64,000 nt of DNA from Leguminivora glycinivorella (taxonomy: Eukaryota > Arthropoda > Insecta > Lepidoptera > Tortricidae): positions 15,645,118 through 15,709,117 of the forward strand of contig NC_062977.1 in the NCBI RefSeq assembly GCF_023078275.1. The letters run 5' to 3'. This document shows positions 34,315 to 46,626 of the stretch, piece after piece. The notes beneath the pieces are model-generated. The model was not told the DNA's origin, made no database searches, and worked only from the letters and a program-made list of their open reading frames with translations. A program made the position numbers and the translations under genes. Position 1 is the stretch's first letter, and each line of letters opens with the position of its first letter.

Positions 34315-35454
34315 AGCCATACCCCAATTACTCCATCCATACTCCACTTCGACGACACCCAAGGGAGGAAATGTCTTCCCAATGCTTCAACAAATTCTAG
34401 AAAAGTGCACTATGCACTCAATGACCTTACAATATTCCGCTCCGCTTACTTCACAGTTGATTATGCATTTTTAATTTGCATCCTTCAATTATAAGTCAAA
34501 TTACTGCATAATAACTATCGCAGTGAAGATTTTCCTTCTGGTACATACCTGCATTGTTACTTTTTATTGGGATCGTAACGTTTATAGGTGTCTCAAGCAC
34601 TATGTTCAGAAGATCGCTGGTCATCATTTTACATTTATGACATCTTAGATTCTATATTAAGCAGTTAATTTTGATTTGATGCTGTTAGAGAATCAAATGC
34701 GATTGTCAAGCATCCGTATATATGTTTTCATCACATTTGCTGTTTAAAGGTCTCATTGCGTCTACGTGTACTGAAGAATAATGTACTATTTTATTCCCAA
34801 GGGAGTAATGGATTTCGTTTTAAAAATTAATACAATCCGTACGTTAACCAAGGATTTTTTTTGCACAACTAAAATTTGACTATTAAGCTATAAAAAATAT
34901 TATACGGTATGAAAAATGCATTATATTTATGTTTTACAATTATTTCAATGTGTTTTACATTTGTAAATTTCACGTAGATAAATCGTTATAATTTGCAATC
35001 TGGCAGGAAATTGTGACGGCCATCTAGATTTGCGCTTGACCGCGTTGCCATAGCAACGGGCAGTACAACACCGCCATTCTATGAAGGTTTTGCCTTATGA
35101 TTTTTTTCTCTATGTTTTCCTCTCAAATGTGATGAAAAATATTGTGTGTAACTCAGGAGGTAAGGATTTTGTAAACTCGTGTCTATAACTTTCTCCAGCC
35201 TATTAACACTCGTTGACAAAATCGGGACCCCCTAAAGTACCTCGCACCGCACCGCGTCTGTGGATTTTTTCCTTGTTGCACAATATACTATATTGTTGAT
35301 TGTTGACAAAGCAATCATCGCGTAAATGGTGTAAAAAGATGCAAAATGCTAATAATATATATCCAAGTAAAATCCACCGTTTACCTATGCAATTTTAATC
35401 AATGTCTCAATACTCTCAATATATGTATGAGTAGTTAAATAAAAAATACTCAGT
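34315..35454. other. No gene recognised
   Basis: AT-rich DNA. The ttgccatagcaacgg motif near 35046 is a short near-palindrome of unknown meaning. Confidence 0.4.
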
Positions 35455-35456
35455 AT

Positions 35457-35753
35457 AAGGTACAGCGGGACAAATTTAGATGGAGGGGCAAATGTAATTG
35501 GTCCATTTTTTTGTCATTATTAAATACTAGCTTTTGCCCGCGAGACAAAAAGTACCCTATGTCACTCTCCATCCCTTCAACTATCTCCATTTATAATATT
35601 AGTATGGATTATTATAGTGTCCACCGGTTATATATACGTTAGGCGTGTTCAGTGGATACATGTCATGTAGAACTCAACATCATAGTCTAATAATGGAAAA
35701 CAATGCATCAGTTACCATTGCCCCCCAATCGAGATTTGCCCCACTGTACTTAC
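35457..35753. mobile_element. GGTACAGCGGG MITE interrupted by a Helitron
   Basis: Left end ggtacagcgggacaaattta, right end gagatttgccccactgtact. The centre differs from the copy at 27848 by one inserted Helitron fragment. Confidence 0.75.
35527..35608 (-). mobile_element. Internally deleted Lep1-type Helitron
   Basis: On the complement: TCCATACTAATATTATAAAT, then a jump to ggagatagttgaagggatgg, ending CTAG. A before and T after, as in the full copies. Confidence 0.8.
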
Positions 35754-35842
35754 CAAACCAACCAACCAAAAGAGAATTGAAGGAACTCTCATATGGATTA
35801 TTATTTACTGCGCTAGGTGTATATAATGTTAATGTGTTAAAA

Positions 35843-35990
35843 AAAACACTCAAAAACCAAGTTAGTTAGCTATTTGGAGTAATTATCGTTCCTATTCCAT
35901 TTTAACTTTTGAACTATAAAACACTCAAAAACCAAGTTAGTTAGCTATTTGGAGTCGTTCCTATTCCATTTTAACTTTTAAACTATAAAA
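35843..35990. repeat. Two tandem ~75-bp copies
   Basis: aaaacactcaaaaaccaagt starts at 35843 and again at 35918; the units share tagctatttggagt and ttcctattccattttaac. Confidence 0.8.
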
Positions 35991-36065
35991 CTTTTTCTAA
36001 ACACAAATCAAATCTTACAAAACTTACAACCAAAAATAAAAGCTAACACAAACAAACACTAATTA

Positions 36066-36465
36066 AAAACTATATAAAAAAAACTTTCCCCAATTCATTC
36101 ACCTGCGGGAAGCCCCTCCAAAATGCTGGCGACATTTTCCTCTGAATTGCCAACCCTATTCTCTGGGCAAAGAAAGAGCCAGCCCTGGGGTTACCTGAGA
36201 CGCCTACTAGCCGAACTGACACTTCTTTCACGTTTTTTTTCGTGTCAGTCGACCAGGGACCCAGTATTTCCACTGCAAGCGCCACAAATTCCACTTTTTA
36301 ACACATTTTTGTGCAGGCCCTCCATAGACGACAAGTCCTTCTACAAAGCCGTAAAGTTCACATTCAGAGCGCGACAGTGAACGTGTTAACTTGGACAAGT
36401 CACGGCCCTTTCGGTTTTGAGTGTCATTGCTATGTGAAATTACATATTTTGCGGTAAACTCCACG
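36066..36465 (-). pseudogene. C-terminal remnant of a non-LTR retrotransposon polyprotein
   Basis: Two minus-strand frames carry pieces of one protein end: CELYGFVEGLVVYGGP and WRLQWKYWVPG in one frame, FVALAVEILGPWS...GNPRAGSFFAQRIGLAIQR in the next. The latter resembles the tail of a LINE polyprotein that ends near an AIQRGNA motif. A frameshift around 36230-36290 separates them. The tandem 75-bp units at 35843 fall in its 3' region. Confidence 0.5.
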
Positions 36466-36822
36466 CGTGGATGTTAAGAGATATTGCGAACTTTTATGAG
36501 ATTTCTTCATAGTTTTAAGGTCAATTGCGTAGAAGACCTTGGAAAATAGGCACATTTTTAAATTTTTCAACACTACAGGCCCATTGATATTTAATGCATT
36601 ATCGCTTACAATTTTTTCATTTTGCTTATGCTTATTGCAAATGTAAACATATAAAAGGCAAGCAAACAACGATCTTCTTACAGCACATTGAATATAATAG
36701 TTATCACGGATGCAGGATACTCGCCGATGCCTACTTACTAATCCCTTCCCGCTGAGCCACCTGCATTTTACACTGCCTAGATAGCGATTGCCGACCGGAA
36801 TAATTTCCGACCCCAATCCCTA

Positions 36823-37360
36823 TTCTTATCCCCGTCCCTATCTCTATCCTTGTCCCCGTCCCCACCCCCGTCCCGTCCCTGTCCCCGTCCCTCCCCTATC
36901 CCTATCCCCGTCCCCGTCCCCTATTTTTATCCCTATTCCTATCCCTATCCCTATCCCTATCCCTATCCCTATCCCTATCCCTATCCCTATCCCTATCCCT
37001 ATCCCTATCGTTATCCCTATCCCTATCCCTATCCCTATCCCTATCCCTATCCCTATCCCTATCCCTATCCCTATCCCTATCCCTATCCCTATCCCTATCC
37101 CTATCCCTATCCCTATCCCTATCCCTATCCCTATCCCTATCCCTATCCCTATCCCTATCCCTATCCCTATCCCTATCCCTATCCCTACCCCTACCCCTAT
37201 CCCTATCCCTATCCCTATCCCTATCCCTATCCCTAACCCTATCCCGTTCCCGTTCCCGTCCCCGTCCCCGTCCCCGTCCCCGTCCCCGTCCCCGTCCCCG
37301 TCCCCGTCCCCGTCCCCGTCCCCGTCCCCGTCCCCGTCCCTGTCCCTGTTCCTGTCCTTG
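36823..37360. repeat. Hexanucleotide arrays (CCCTAT)n then (CCCCGT)n
   Basis: A ramp of ccccgt/ccctat variants from 36823 becomes almost pure ccctat from about 36936 to 37235, with rare changes (gtt, accc), then almost pure ccccgt from about 37250 to 37340. The frames through it read only Pro-Ile or Pro-Ser/Tyr dipeptides, so no protein is claimed. Confidence 0.95.
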
Positions 37361-37691
37361 CCCCTTTCAAATTATCATGCTAGGAGGTGAACTTTGAAAA
37401 ATCCTTCCTATAAGGAACTTCCGTGTCAATTTGAAATCTTGAACCAGAAGTATAGATAAAAACTAAACCTACACTTATGGCTATTTTGGATATTTTAACC
37501 CCATTGCACAACAACAGGGGAGAAAATATCTTTTCCACCTCATTAGATTTTAAAATCGTTGTATTTATCGTGATCAGCGACCCGATAAACCATAAAAACG
37601 ATACCCATATTGTGTTTTTGACTTTACTTTATTTTCAAAAAACCTGAAACATGTATTTAGTCATATGTCTTTAGGAATCCTCCTGTGAAGT

Positions 37692-37755
<64 letters not shown>

Positions 37756-39100
37756 AAATTATCATGCTAGGAGGTGAACTTTGAAAAATCCTTTCTTAGT
37801 GCTCCTCTTATGGCTATGTTGGATATTTTAACCCTATTGCACTACAACAGGGGGTAAAATTTCTTTTCCACCTCATTACATTTTAAAATCGTTGTATTTA
37901 TCGTGCTCAGCGACCCGATAAACCATAAAAACTATACCCATATTGTGTTTTTGGCTTTACCCCCTTTGCACCCCTTTAGGGGTCAAATTTTCAAAAAACC
38001 TGAAACATGTATTTAGTCATATGTCTTTAGGAATCCTCCTGTGAAGTTTCGTATAAAATAGTCAAACTAATCTTGTTTCCCCATACAAACTTTGAACCCC
38101 CATTTGAGCCCCTTAGGAGGCGAATTTAAAAAAATCCTTTCTTAGTGCTCCTCTACACTATATAAGGAACCTACGTGCCAAATTTGACATCTCTAGAACC
38201 AGCGGTTTCGGCTGTGCGTTGATATGTCAGTCAGTCAGTCAATATCTTCTTTTATATATATTTTTGATATTTAAACCCCATTGCACCACAACAGGGGAGA
38301 AGGTATTTCACTTCCGCCTCGTTAGATTTTAAAAACGTTGTATTTATCGTGATCAGCGACCCGATAAACCATAAAAACGATACCCATATTGATTTTTTGA
38401 CTTTATCACCCCCTTTTCACCCTTTTAGGGGTTAAATTTTCAAAAAACCTGAAACGCGTATTCAGTCATATGTCTTAAGGAATCTTCCTGTGAAGTTTCG
38501 AATAAAATAGTCAAACTAATCTTGTTTCCCCATACAAACTTTGAACCCCCATTTGAGCCCCTTAGGAAGCGAATTTAAAAAAATCCTTTCTTAGTGCTCC
38601 TCTACACTATATAAGGAACCTACGTGCCAAATTTGACATCTCTATATAGAACCAGCGGTTTCGGCTGTGCGTTGATATGTCAGTCAGTCAGTCAATATCT
38701 TCTTTTATATATATTTTTGATATTTAAACCCCATTGCACCACAACAGGGGAGAAGGTATTTCACTTCCGCCTCGTTAGATTTTAAAAACGTTGTATTAAT
38801 CGTGATCAGCGACCCGATAAACCATAAAAACGATACCCATATTGATTTTTTGACTTTATCACCCCCTTTTCACCCTTTTAGGGGTTAAATTTTCAAAAAA
38901 CCTGAAACGCGTATTCAGTCATATGTCTTAAGGAATCTTCCTGTGAAGTTTCGAATAAAATAGTCAAACTAATCTTGTTTCCCCATACAAACTTTGAACC
39001 CCCATTTGAGCCCCTTAGGAAGCGAATTTAAAAAAATCCTTTCTTAGTGCTCCTCTACACTATATAAGGAACCTACGTGCCAAATTTGACATCTCATATT
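37360..39100. repeat. Tandem array of ~330-450-bp units with an internal (CCCTGT)n tract
   Basis: The landmark ttaaccccattgcaccacaac occurs near 37494, 37825, 38271 and 38723. The last two full units are nearly identical (period ~452). Each unit carries tgatcagcgacccgataaacc and cccatacaaactttgaaccc. The short array ccctgt at 37692-37755 lies in the first unit, which also repeats caaattatcatgctaggagg after each hexamer array. No coding capacity. Confidence 0.85.
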
Positions 39101-39514
39101 TAATAATTTAACATGAATTTGCGAATAAAATGATTATTATTATTCTTAAAATAACTAAAATTATAGTAAGTATTTATCTGTGAATTTTCTTAAAAGCTGT
39201 AACAGAGTAATCTAAATAAACTTATAAGTTATAATGAGTATAATGACGCCTTCGGATAATTTTAGAGTAGTGCATTCAACAGGGTGATTTGGAATCATAC
39301 ATTGGGGAGAACTAGGTGATACAGTATATCTAAGTTTTAAATACTATGCAGGCATCATTTAAAACACACAAAAATCTGGTGTATCATAGAAATCTTTGAC
39401 ATCTTATGATTTACTTGACCTTTCCTTACCTTACCTTGATCTTTGAAATATGAGACGTTCTAGATCGTTTTCATCTGATCCGATATGTGAAAGAAAACGC
39501 TCTAAGGGGTAGAA

Positions 39515-39758
39515 GAGTTTTTTAACACACGAGAAGTAAAATACATTTGCACCCGAGTGTAACACAAAACTTTTCCCCTCACTATAGCGAGGAAACTACA
39601 ACGCAAAAAATGTGTTTATCACTGCTTCCAGTAGTTCCACAGGTGGTAAATCATTTTTATTACTAGATTCACCTACTTTTATAAATTTTAAAGCAGTTAA
39701 TTTGACTTTATTCAAGGTCAAATTACTTTACCCACTAGTGGATAAAATGCGTTTTTAC
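39515..39758 (+). mobile_element. Left part of a split, truncated copy of the 432-bp repeat
   Basis: From gagttttttaacacacgag to gataaaatgcgtttttac, then interrupted by the hAT element. The other part is at 42592-42642 (ccgctggtattaaagg ... gtgaggggaaaa). Confidence 0.8.
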
Positions 39759-40986
39759 TAGGGCTCCCGGTCGCGTCCGTGTTTCGTGTACCCGTTGCCG
39801 GGTATCCGTTCCCGTGTTACACGAATCCGGATTTCTGGCCCGTTTGGAACGGGTAATTAGGGACCGTGTAATTAAAGTCCGGGTACCCGTGTAGTCCGTG
39901 TGTCCGGATCGACGGACTCTAAAAACCCGCGGGTCCGATCCGTTCTCGACGTATAGTGATGCTTGGTGAATGTTCGCGTTCTCGGTTCAAGCGAATATTA
40001 AAATCAGTTTAAAGAACCAAAAATGATAAAACCTTAATAACTAAAATGAAAAAAGGACAGCGGAGCAATTGTGACTGGGGGACAAATTTTAACTGCTCGA
40101 TTTTTTCCATGTTTTATATTTTAGGCATTATTATATAGAGTACGCGTTTTCAGTGGCCTAAATTAGTATGATGTCAGAAAGCATGAAACTTGGTATGCAC
40201 ATAGCTTTGACGTTCATAAGAATAAATAGAAGTAGAAACACGCTGAGGAGTTAATCTCTTCCCCCCACTATTATCTCCCATTTTTAGCGTTTTTAAATTT
40301 TCACGAAAACTACTAAAGGTTTTGGTAAGTAAATATTACGAGTAGGTACTTACCAGAAAGATGTCTAGGAGAAGTACCATGAAATTCTCTACAATACTTC
40401 CATTTAAAGTATATTACTAACAGTCGATAGTGCTACCCCTACTCATCCCACTAGTAGTTAAAAACAAATATTATGCGGGGGACTTAAGCATAATTTGAAA
40501 ATGATGAGTTAAAAGCCTACCTACCCACCTTAAAAGACACCTACTTTAAAAGACAGTATTGTAGAAAATTTTATGGAGAATATACTTTTCCTAAATATCG
40601 TGATTATAGCTTTCACGGTTTTCATAACAATATAAAAAACCTGAAAATAGTGATATAAAATGAGGGAAAAGAGGGGAAACATTGACACCTCGGCGTCTGC
40701 GTACTTTTATTTTTTTCTGTTGTGTTTGTAAGTTACCTATATACATATCAAGTCTCATGCTTTTTGTCACACCCTATCCGACTAGCGCAAGTTAAGAACC
40801 AGGACTATGGATACATATTCACTTCAAGGTGGTTCCCTCCAAAATAATTAAAAAAAATATACCATTCTTAACTAATTATTTGTAAAACAGCGCGGCTACA
40901 TCTTTCGCGGAACTTTTCAAACAAAAGGTTTGTCCATGTCAAAGGGAAGCCAGGTGTGAGGTTTGAGTGTCATTATTATTAGTAAA

Positions 40987-41573
40987 AAACCGGCCAAGTG
41001 CGAGTCGGGCTCGCGCACAAAGGGTTCCGTAGCAGCAAACCAAAATTACAGTTAAATCAACCTATCTCAAAAACTATAAGAGATACTTTGATCAAACCAA
41101 AAATCGTTGAAAGAGTTAATTAGCATGCATCACCTCTATTTTTTTTAGAATTTTATACCCCGTAGTTATAAAAATAGAGGGGGGGGGACATACTTTTTAC
41201 GACTTTGAGAGCTGATATCTCAAAAACCGTTCACTTTAAGAAAAATGTTTTTTAGAAAACTTTATATCATTTTAAAAGACCTTTCCATTGATACCCCACA
41301 CGGGTATGTACATCGAAAAAAAAATTTTCATCCCTCAGTTACATGTATGGGGGGCCCCACCCCCAATTCTTTTTTTTACTATTTAGTGTCATAATTTTGT
41401 AGCGGTTCATACAACACATATTCCCATCAAATTTCATCACTGTAGTACTTATAGTTTCCGAGTAAATCGGCTGTGACAGACGGACAGACGGACAGACGGA
41501 CAGACGGACAGACGGACATGACGAAACTATAAGGGTTCCGTTTTTGCCATTTTGGCTACGGAACCCTAAAAAT
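40987..41573 (+). mobile_element. CCGGCCAAGTGCGAGTC / GGGTTCCGTA repeat, complete
   Basis: Starts aaccggccaagtgcgagtcg, contains a (gacagacg)n-like tract at 41472-41517, ends ggctacggaaccctaaaaa. Non-coding. Confidence 0.7.
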
Positions 41574-41739
41574 CACCACGGGTATTGGTTATTGTGCCGC
41601 CCACAAGTCATTATTATATTACCTTTGTCTTCTCATGCGACTTTAATTCTACTAACTTCTTAGATAAAAACTAATAACTCGATAGTTCAAATACATTTCA
41701 TTTAGTATACGCGAAATAATCCGTTTCCATAGTTATGTA

Positions 41740-41852
41740 TTTTATCTATTTAAGTATGTATATCGTCGCGCAGCACCCATAGTAAGCTTTGCTTAGTTTG
41801 GGGCTAAGTCGATCTGTTTAATGTCCCCAATATTTATTTATTTATTTTAAAA
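41740..41852 (+). mobile_element. SINE 3' tail fragment
   Basis: atctatttaagtatgtatat through cagcacccatagtaagcttt to tatttatttattt matches the 3' half of the SINE at 15316; the tRNA head is missing. Confidence 0.75.
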
Positions 41853-42899
41853 CTATGAGACATAGATATAACTATAATAAATTGCATGAGTAACTGTCGC
41901 GGTAACCGAAGACAATATTTTGAAGTATATTTGTCAGAATCTGTACATATAGTAAGTACCTATAGGTGGTATGGTCCCTATAGGTAGTTAGTAAGTCTCC
42001 ATGAACATCATAAAACAATCAATTAATATAACTAATATAGTATTTTTCACACAAACCAATACCCTTCTATTAGTTAACCTAGAGACATATAAAGTCCATT
42101 AAACTCGCAATTGCCTTAAGCAACTTTATTGAAAAAAACCAATAGACTAGTGTGCCTGGCGAAAGTATGGACCTATAGGAATACGTTTGTAATATTTGTA
42201 TAGCCTATAACGTAACGGGAATAAGTGCAAAAAATATAATTAACACGTTATTGACTCAAATAAAATGAGTATGTATAAAACCAATTCGTATTCGTTCGCT
42301 ATATTAACATAAATTTTAAAATTCACCTATTTTTTTAAATACAAACTGGCACGGCAATAAGTCGATCGGTCCGCCGGCCGCCTCGTGTGTTCAATACCCG
42401 AACGGTGCCGAGGTCCGTGCGTCCGGCCGTCCGGCCCCGAACGCCGATTCGGCACTACACGCGCGAACGGCACTACACGGGAACGGACTTCGGCGGGTTC
42501 GGGTAGTTCGGACGCTTAGCACCGCCGGGGCTAAGGGGCCGGACGCACGGATCGGCGGGTAGTAACGAATATCCAGAGCCCTAGTTTTTACCCGCTGGTA
42601 TTAAAGGACAAAACACGTGTTTCCGAGCTAGTGAGGGGAAAAATAAGTAACACTACGATAGTTGGCTTACTTGGCTGAATACTCAATTTTTTATTAGAAA
42701 AATTAGATTAGATTACTGGTGTCTCAACTGGTGTGGTTAGCTATGTGGCTCTACTGCACTTAAACTTTGACCATTATAAATAATTATCAACATCATTACA
42801 AGAATTTCTGTAGTTCTACAAGCAATCCGTTTACGCTGGATTTTGGTCCGTAGCAATACGGTAGAGTTTGCGCAACCGTGTCACGATTTACCAGTTTGT

Positions 42900-43790
42900 G
42901 TGGCAAGCCGCAGGCACGCAGCTATGTTATGTTGGTAGGGCTCGCCACCAGTGAAACTGGGCCTATAACACATGTGCGAATAAGGTTTAATTATTTACGC
43001 AAGTCTCGTATATGAATTGAGTCGTTTTAAGAAAAGTAAGAGAAGTAAATAAAAATTGTATTTTGATAGACGTGATTGTCAATATCAATCAAGTATGTAG
43101 TTGGTTCTAGTATGCAGAAGAGTATCTTGAGGAGAGGCGTGCCAAACTAGTGGTAAGACGGGCCTATTCCAGGCCCCGTAGCCGAATGGCATTTCTCCGA
43201 CGCGAAACAAAAACGAAACGCCGCGAAAGGTAATCTAGCTCTGTCTTGCCAATACGCAAGAGCGATAGAGATAGATATCTACTAGCGTTTCGTTTCGTGA
43301 GCGTTTTGTGAGCGTTTGTGTCATTCGGATACGCACCCAGATGTTGCGAATATAGCGGGATTAACCCATTATTTTTTACGCCCATTAGTTAGATGTTCTT
43401 AGGAATAGAGACGGGAGAGTAATTAAATATTTCTTTTGATAGATATGGTGGTCAATTTAAAACAAATACCTTGTTTTTGTTAGCATGCAATAATGTTACG
43501 AATGTATTGGGACACAGGAAGCGTGGCTAACTGCCTAACCAACAGTAAAACTGGGCCTAAAACAACTTATATGTGGAATTGAGGGTTACGCCATTCTTAC
43601 GCATATTAAAATTATTTGCCCATGACCGGACAGTAAGAGAGTAATTTAAAAGGTAGTACCAAATAATTGGTAAACAGTTATTAGCATGCAGTTATGTTAC
43701 GAGTCTGTTCGGGGGAGGCGTGCCAACCCACTAGTGAAACTAGGCCTATCTACAACTACATTGTCGAATATTGGCTTCGTGCGAAGTGCA
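42900..43790. repeat. Degenerate repeats with AAACTGGGCCTA motif
   Basis: Blocks near 42950, 43130, 43550 and 43740 share cgccaac/acc...agtgaaactgggcctat and nearby gcatgcagttatgttacgag or ttacgcatattaaa. Related pieces reappear near 44990 and 45420-45540. Unit lengths vary, so boundaries are uncertain. Confidence 0.5.
43172..43340. mobile_element. GTAGCCGAATGGCA MITE (copy 3)
   Basis: ccccgtagccgaatggcatt and its partial inverse at the right end; inserted inside one of the degenerate repeats. Confidence 0.75.
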
Positions 43791-44049
43791 TGGAGGGCGT
43801 AAGCAAAGCGATCGCAGTGCTTGCGGTGGTCAAAATCGACACTGATTGTGGTTGTCATCTATCAAAACTCATAAAATATAATACAATGTGTAATGTTTGA
43901 TATGGGGCATTAATGTTGTTTCGTTGTTAATTGTAAAAATAATGGCATAAATAGTCGTTGCACGTTCTATGCGTTTCTTAGAGCACACTGGAAATTGGAT
44001 CAAAGAACTAAATGGATAGCTACGGTGAAAAGAAAACGTAAGTGACTTG

Positions 44050-44905
44050 TCAAAACAGAACATTATAATAAATTATATTTAAGCTTTGTTTACCTAATAA
44101 AAAAAACAGCTACTGGAATAAGAAACATGCTGCAAGCCCTAAACACAGAGAGTCAGAAAATAGGACTACAAATGAACGCCACAAAAACAAAAGTGATGAC
44201 TAACAGCTACGAGCAACCAATAAATATAGAAGGAAGAAAAATAGACTATGTTCAAGAGTATGTATACTTGGGAAAACTGATATCCTTTAACAAAAAAAGG
44301 AACGACAATGAAATTGACAGAAGAGTTAACATAGCGTGGTCCAAATACTGGGCTCAAAAAGAGATTTTAAAGGGAAACTATGGCCTGAAACTGAAGAAAA
44401 TTATAATGGACTCCTGCATCCTACCCAGCCTCACTTACGCCAGCCAAACATGGGTGTACACCAAGAGGGTAAAGAGCAAAATTCTCGCATGTCAACATGC
44501 AATGGAAAGGAGCATCTTGAAGTTAAGGAGGATCCAGAAAACTAGAAATGAAGAAATAAGGAAGAAAACTAAGCTGACAGATGCTCTTCAACATGCACTA
44601 TCGCAAAAATGGAAATGGGCTGGACATTTGGCGAGATACCAAGATAAGAGATGGACTCTACATGCAACCAGATGGCCAGGCCCCACTGGTAAGAGGAAGG
44701 ATGGGAAACCACGCAAAAGATGGGTTGACGACATTGTAAAGGTAGCAGGAAGGAACTGGATGGACACCGCTCAGAATAGAGAAAAATGGCAAAGCTTGGA
44801 GGAGGCCTTTACCCTATCAGGGACCACAAATAACTAAAAGACAAATTAAATGAAAAGTAAAGAAGAAAGACAAAAATGTGGAAAGAAGGCTAAATAAATA
44901 AAATA
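44050..44905 (+). mobile_element. 5'-truncated RTE-type retrotransposon
   Basis: Consists of the 3' part of an RTE coding region and a short AT-rich 3' end finishing in aaataaataaaataaata, typical of RTE tails. The left boundary is uncertain. Confidence 0.75.
44127..44837 (+). CDS. RTE reverse transcriptase C-terminal fragment, 236 residues
   Basis: An open frame of the end of the RT and its C-terminal region. It reads LQMNATKTKVM, then YVYLGKLIS, then LTYASQTWVYTK and WAGHLARYQDKRW, in the usual order for RTE/BovB-type proteins after the YADD motif. The catalytic core and the endonuclease are missing, so it is a dead fragment even though the frame is open. ATG is internal to the original protein, not a true start. 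Confidence 0.85.
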   Translation: MLQALNTESQKIGLQMNATKTKVMTNSYEQPINIEGRKIDYVQEYVYLGKLISFNKKRNDNEIDRRVNIAWSKYWAQKEILKGNYGLKLKKIIMDSCILPSLTYASQTWVYTKRVKSKILACQHAMERSILKLRRIQKTRNEEIRKKTKLTDALQHALSQKWKWAGHLARYQDKRWTLHATRWPGPTGKRKDGKPRKRWVDDIVKVAGRNWMDTAQNREKWQSLEEAFTLSGTTNN

Positions 44906-45544
44906 AATACCTAATATTGTTCAATACGCTGTTAGTATTTTTCCTACCGTAAAAGATTATGCTTAAAGATTCAGGCCTAGCTTGGGAATAGGCCCGTGTC
45001 GGATATTTCTGCGGCCGCAGACATGACTAGGTACTTACGTTTAGATTTGTTTTATATGGCATTAACGGGACGGAGGTTTAGCGAATACCATATCACTAGC
45101 TCGAAGAACTTGTACCATTACTCCTATGTTCTTCAAGATTCCTTATATGCCCTACCAGCACCAATTTATTGACTCTTTTTGTAGTCTGGGGTTGGAAGTT
45201 TATACCGTGAGTAATGCTTTGGAAACTGATTTTTGGTATTATATCCATGTCTTTATAATCTATCTACCTAAATTACACTTGAAATAGTAGCTCTTGTTAT
45301 TCGATTTATTTAAAATTAACGAAAAATCGTTAAAATATAATGTTTGTTTACATGTCATTTTTTGACATTTTCCACTTCAAGTTCACATGGTAGTGGGCGT
45401 AATTGTCGTGCACGTAGTCAATAGCAGGCTTACGCCATTTATATGTTACGCATATTAACTTTATTTGCCGATGGTAGATAGTAACAGATGAGAGGGTTAT
45501 TACAAATTGGTTATGATGGTACTTTGCAATAAAAAGTCGTCGTA

Positions 45545-46427
45545 AAATTGGCCTTAAGAAAAGAGAAAATACACGTTTTGCCTATTTTACACCATTAAAA
45601 AGTCACCATTTCTTGATGATGCGTTTCCAATGTGATAAGTGAGATAACATCATCATCATCATCATTTCAGCCTTCGTATAACAGAATTGTGAAAGTCACT
45701 AAATCCATTCTACATGGAAAAATACTATAGTAGGTATTTGCAGAACCAGACAAATAACACAGTGATTTTGAAAAATCATACGCTTGTGAATTGTGAATAA
45801 CCCAGTCCTAAAGTACATGCGGTAGACCACATAATAAGCTAAACCTACATCGCAAATCGGCGTTAAACCGGCGAAGATCGCCTCACGCACGGCACAGATA
45901 CTTACCGGCGTTTGCGTCACTTGCGTTACAAAATGCGCAGGAAATCGAATGCAACTTGCAATGACGCTTCCCTATTTGCGTTGCGGTAACGTTACATCCG
46001 ATTATTAATCTTGAACTAAATCATGCCGATTTTAAATGGTTACGTTTTACTTTATAAATATTAAATAAATTAGCCAGTTGCATGAGAAGGTGAAGTTAGA
46101 ATTAGGTGCGGATAATACCCAAAGTACTTTCTACCTATCATTGTCTACTAGGAAAAACAATTGATATTTGCAAACCAATCAAAACTAAGACACTTTTGAA
46201 TGAAATATTCCACAGTAGCAGATTCAAGACATAACACCACCTTGTACTGTAGGCTATGCTATTAGGAGGTTTATTGGGGCGCCTCTTTGTGGGTGGCACA
46301 AAGTCACAAACATTAAACAACAGGCCTTCTTTGTATGTAACTACAATGTAGATACAATAAAACATAGCTATAAACATTACTAACACCAACAATTCCTAAT
46401 GTAAAAGTTATATTATTTCCTTTACAG
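45545..46427. other. Intergenic or FAR intron DNA; no gene recognised
   Basis: Contains a short (atc)n tract at 45650-45665. It ends at the acceptor tttccttacag of the first FAR coding exon. Confidence 0.4.
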
Positions 46428-46626
46428 ATAAAACATGACGTCGGAAATCAACGAGTGGTACCGAGGCCGAAAGGTCCTGGTGACGGGGGCCTCCGGTCTC
46501 ATGGGCAAGGTGCTCATTGAGAAGCTGCTATATTCCGTGCCTGATGTGGGCTGCGTGTACGCTCTGGTGCGGAGCAAGCGCGGCAAGACGCCTGAGTCGC
46601 GGATAGAAGACATGTGGAAACTACCC
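46428..46626 (+). CDS. FAR: FAR coding exon 1
   Basis: Acceptor tttccttta cag at 46427, then seven untranslated bases and ATG at 46435. Codes 64 residues with the NADP loop and ends WKLP|gtaagt in phase 0. The presence of an acceptor shows that an upstream untranslated exon exists. Confidence 0.92.

Larger units (their letters stand above)
39759..42583. mobile_element. Non-autonomous hAT-type element, 2.8 kb
   Basis: Ends tagggctc / gagcccta and a perfect 8-bp target duplication gtttttac (39751-39758, 42584-42591). The disrupted repeat gives the empty site gcgtttttacccgc. About 200 bases at each end are GC-rich with cgggtacccg and ccggacgcacgg motifs. No transposase frame exists. It has collected a MITE fragment (40057-40160), a CCGGCCAAG repeat (40987-41573) and a SINE tail (41740-41852). 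Confidence 0.85.

Noticed and set aside
36936..37235. Interstitial telomere repeat
   Set aside because: The unit is ccctat; insect telomeres are ccta(a) five-base units, so the likeness is superficial.
36788..37390. 200-residue open frame of Pro-Ile dipeptides
   Set aside because: It is the translation of a hexanucleotide array; all frames are open because the units lack stop codons. No unique sequence supports a protein.
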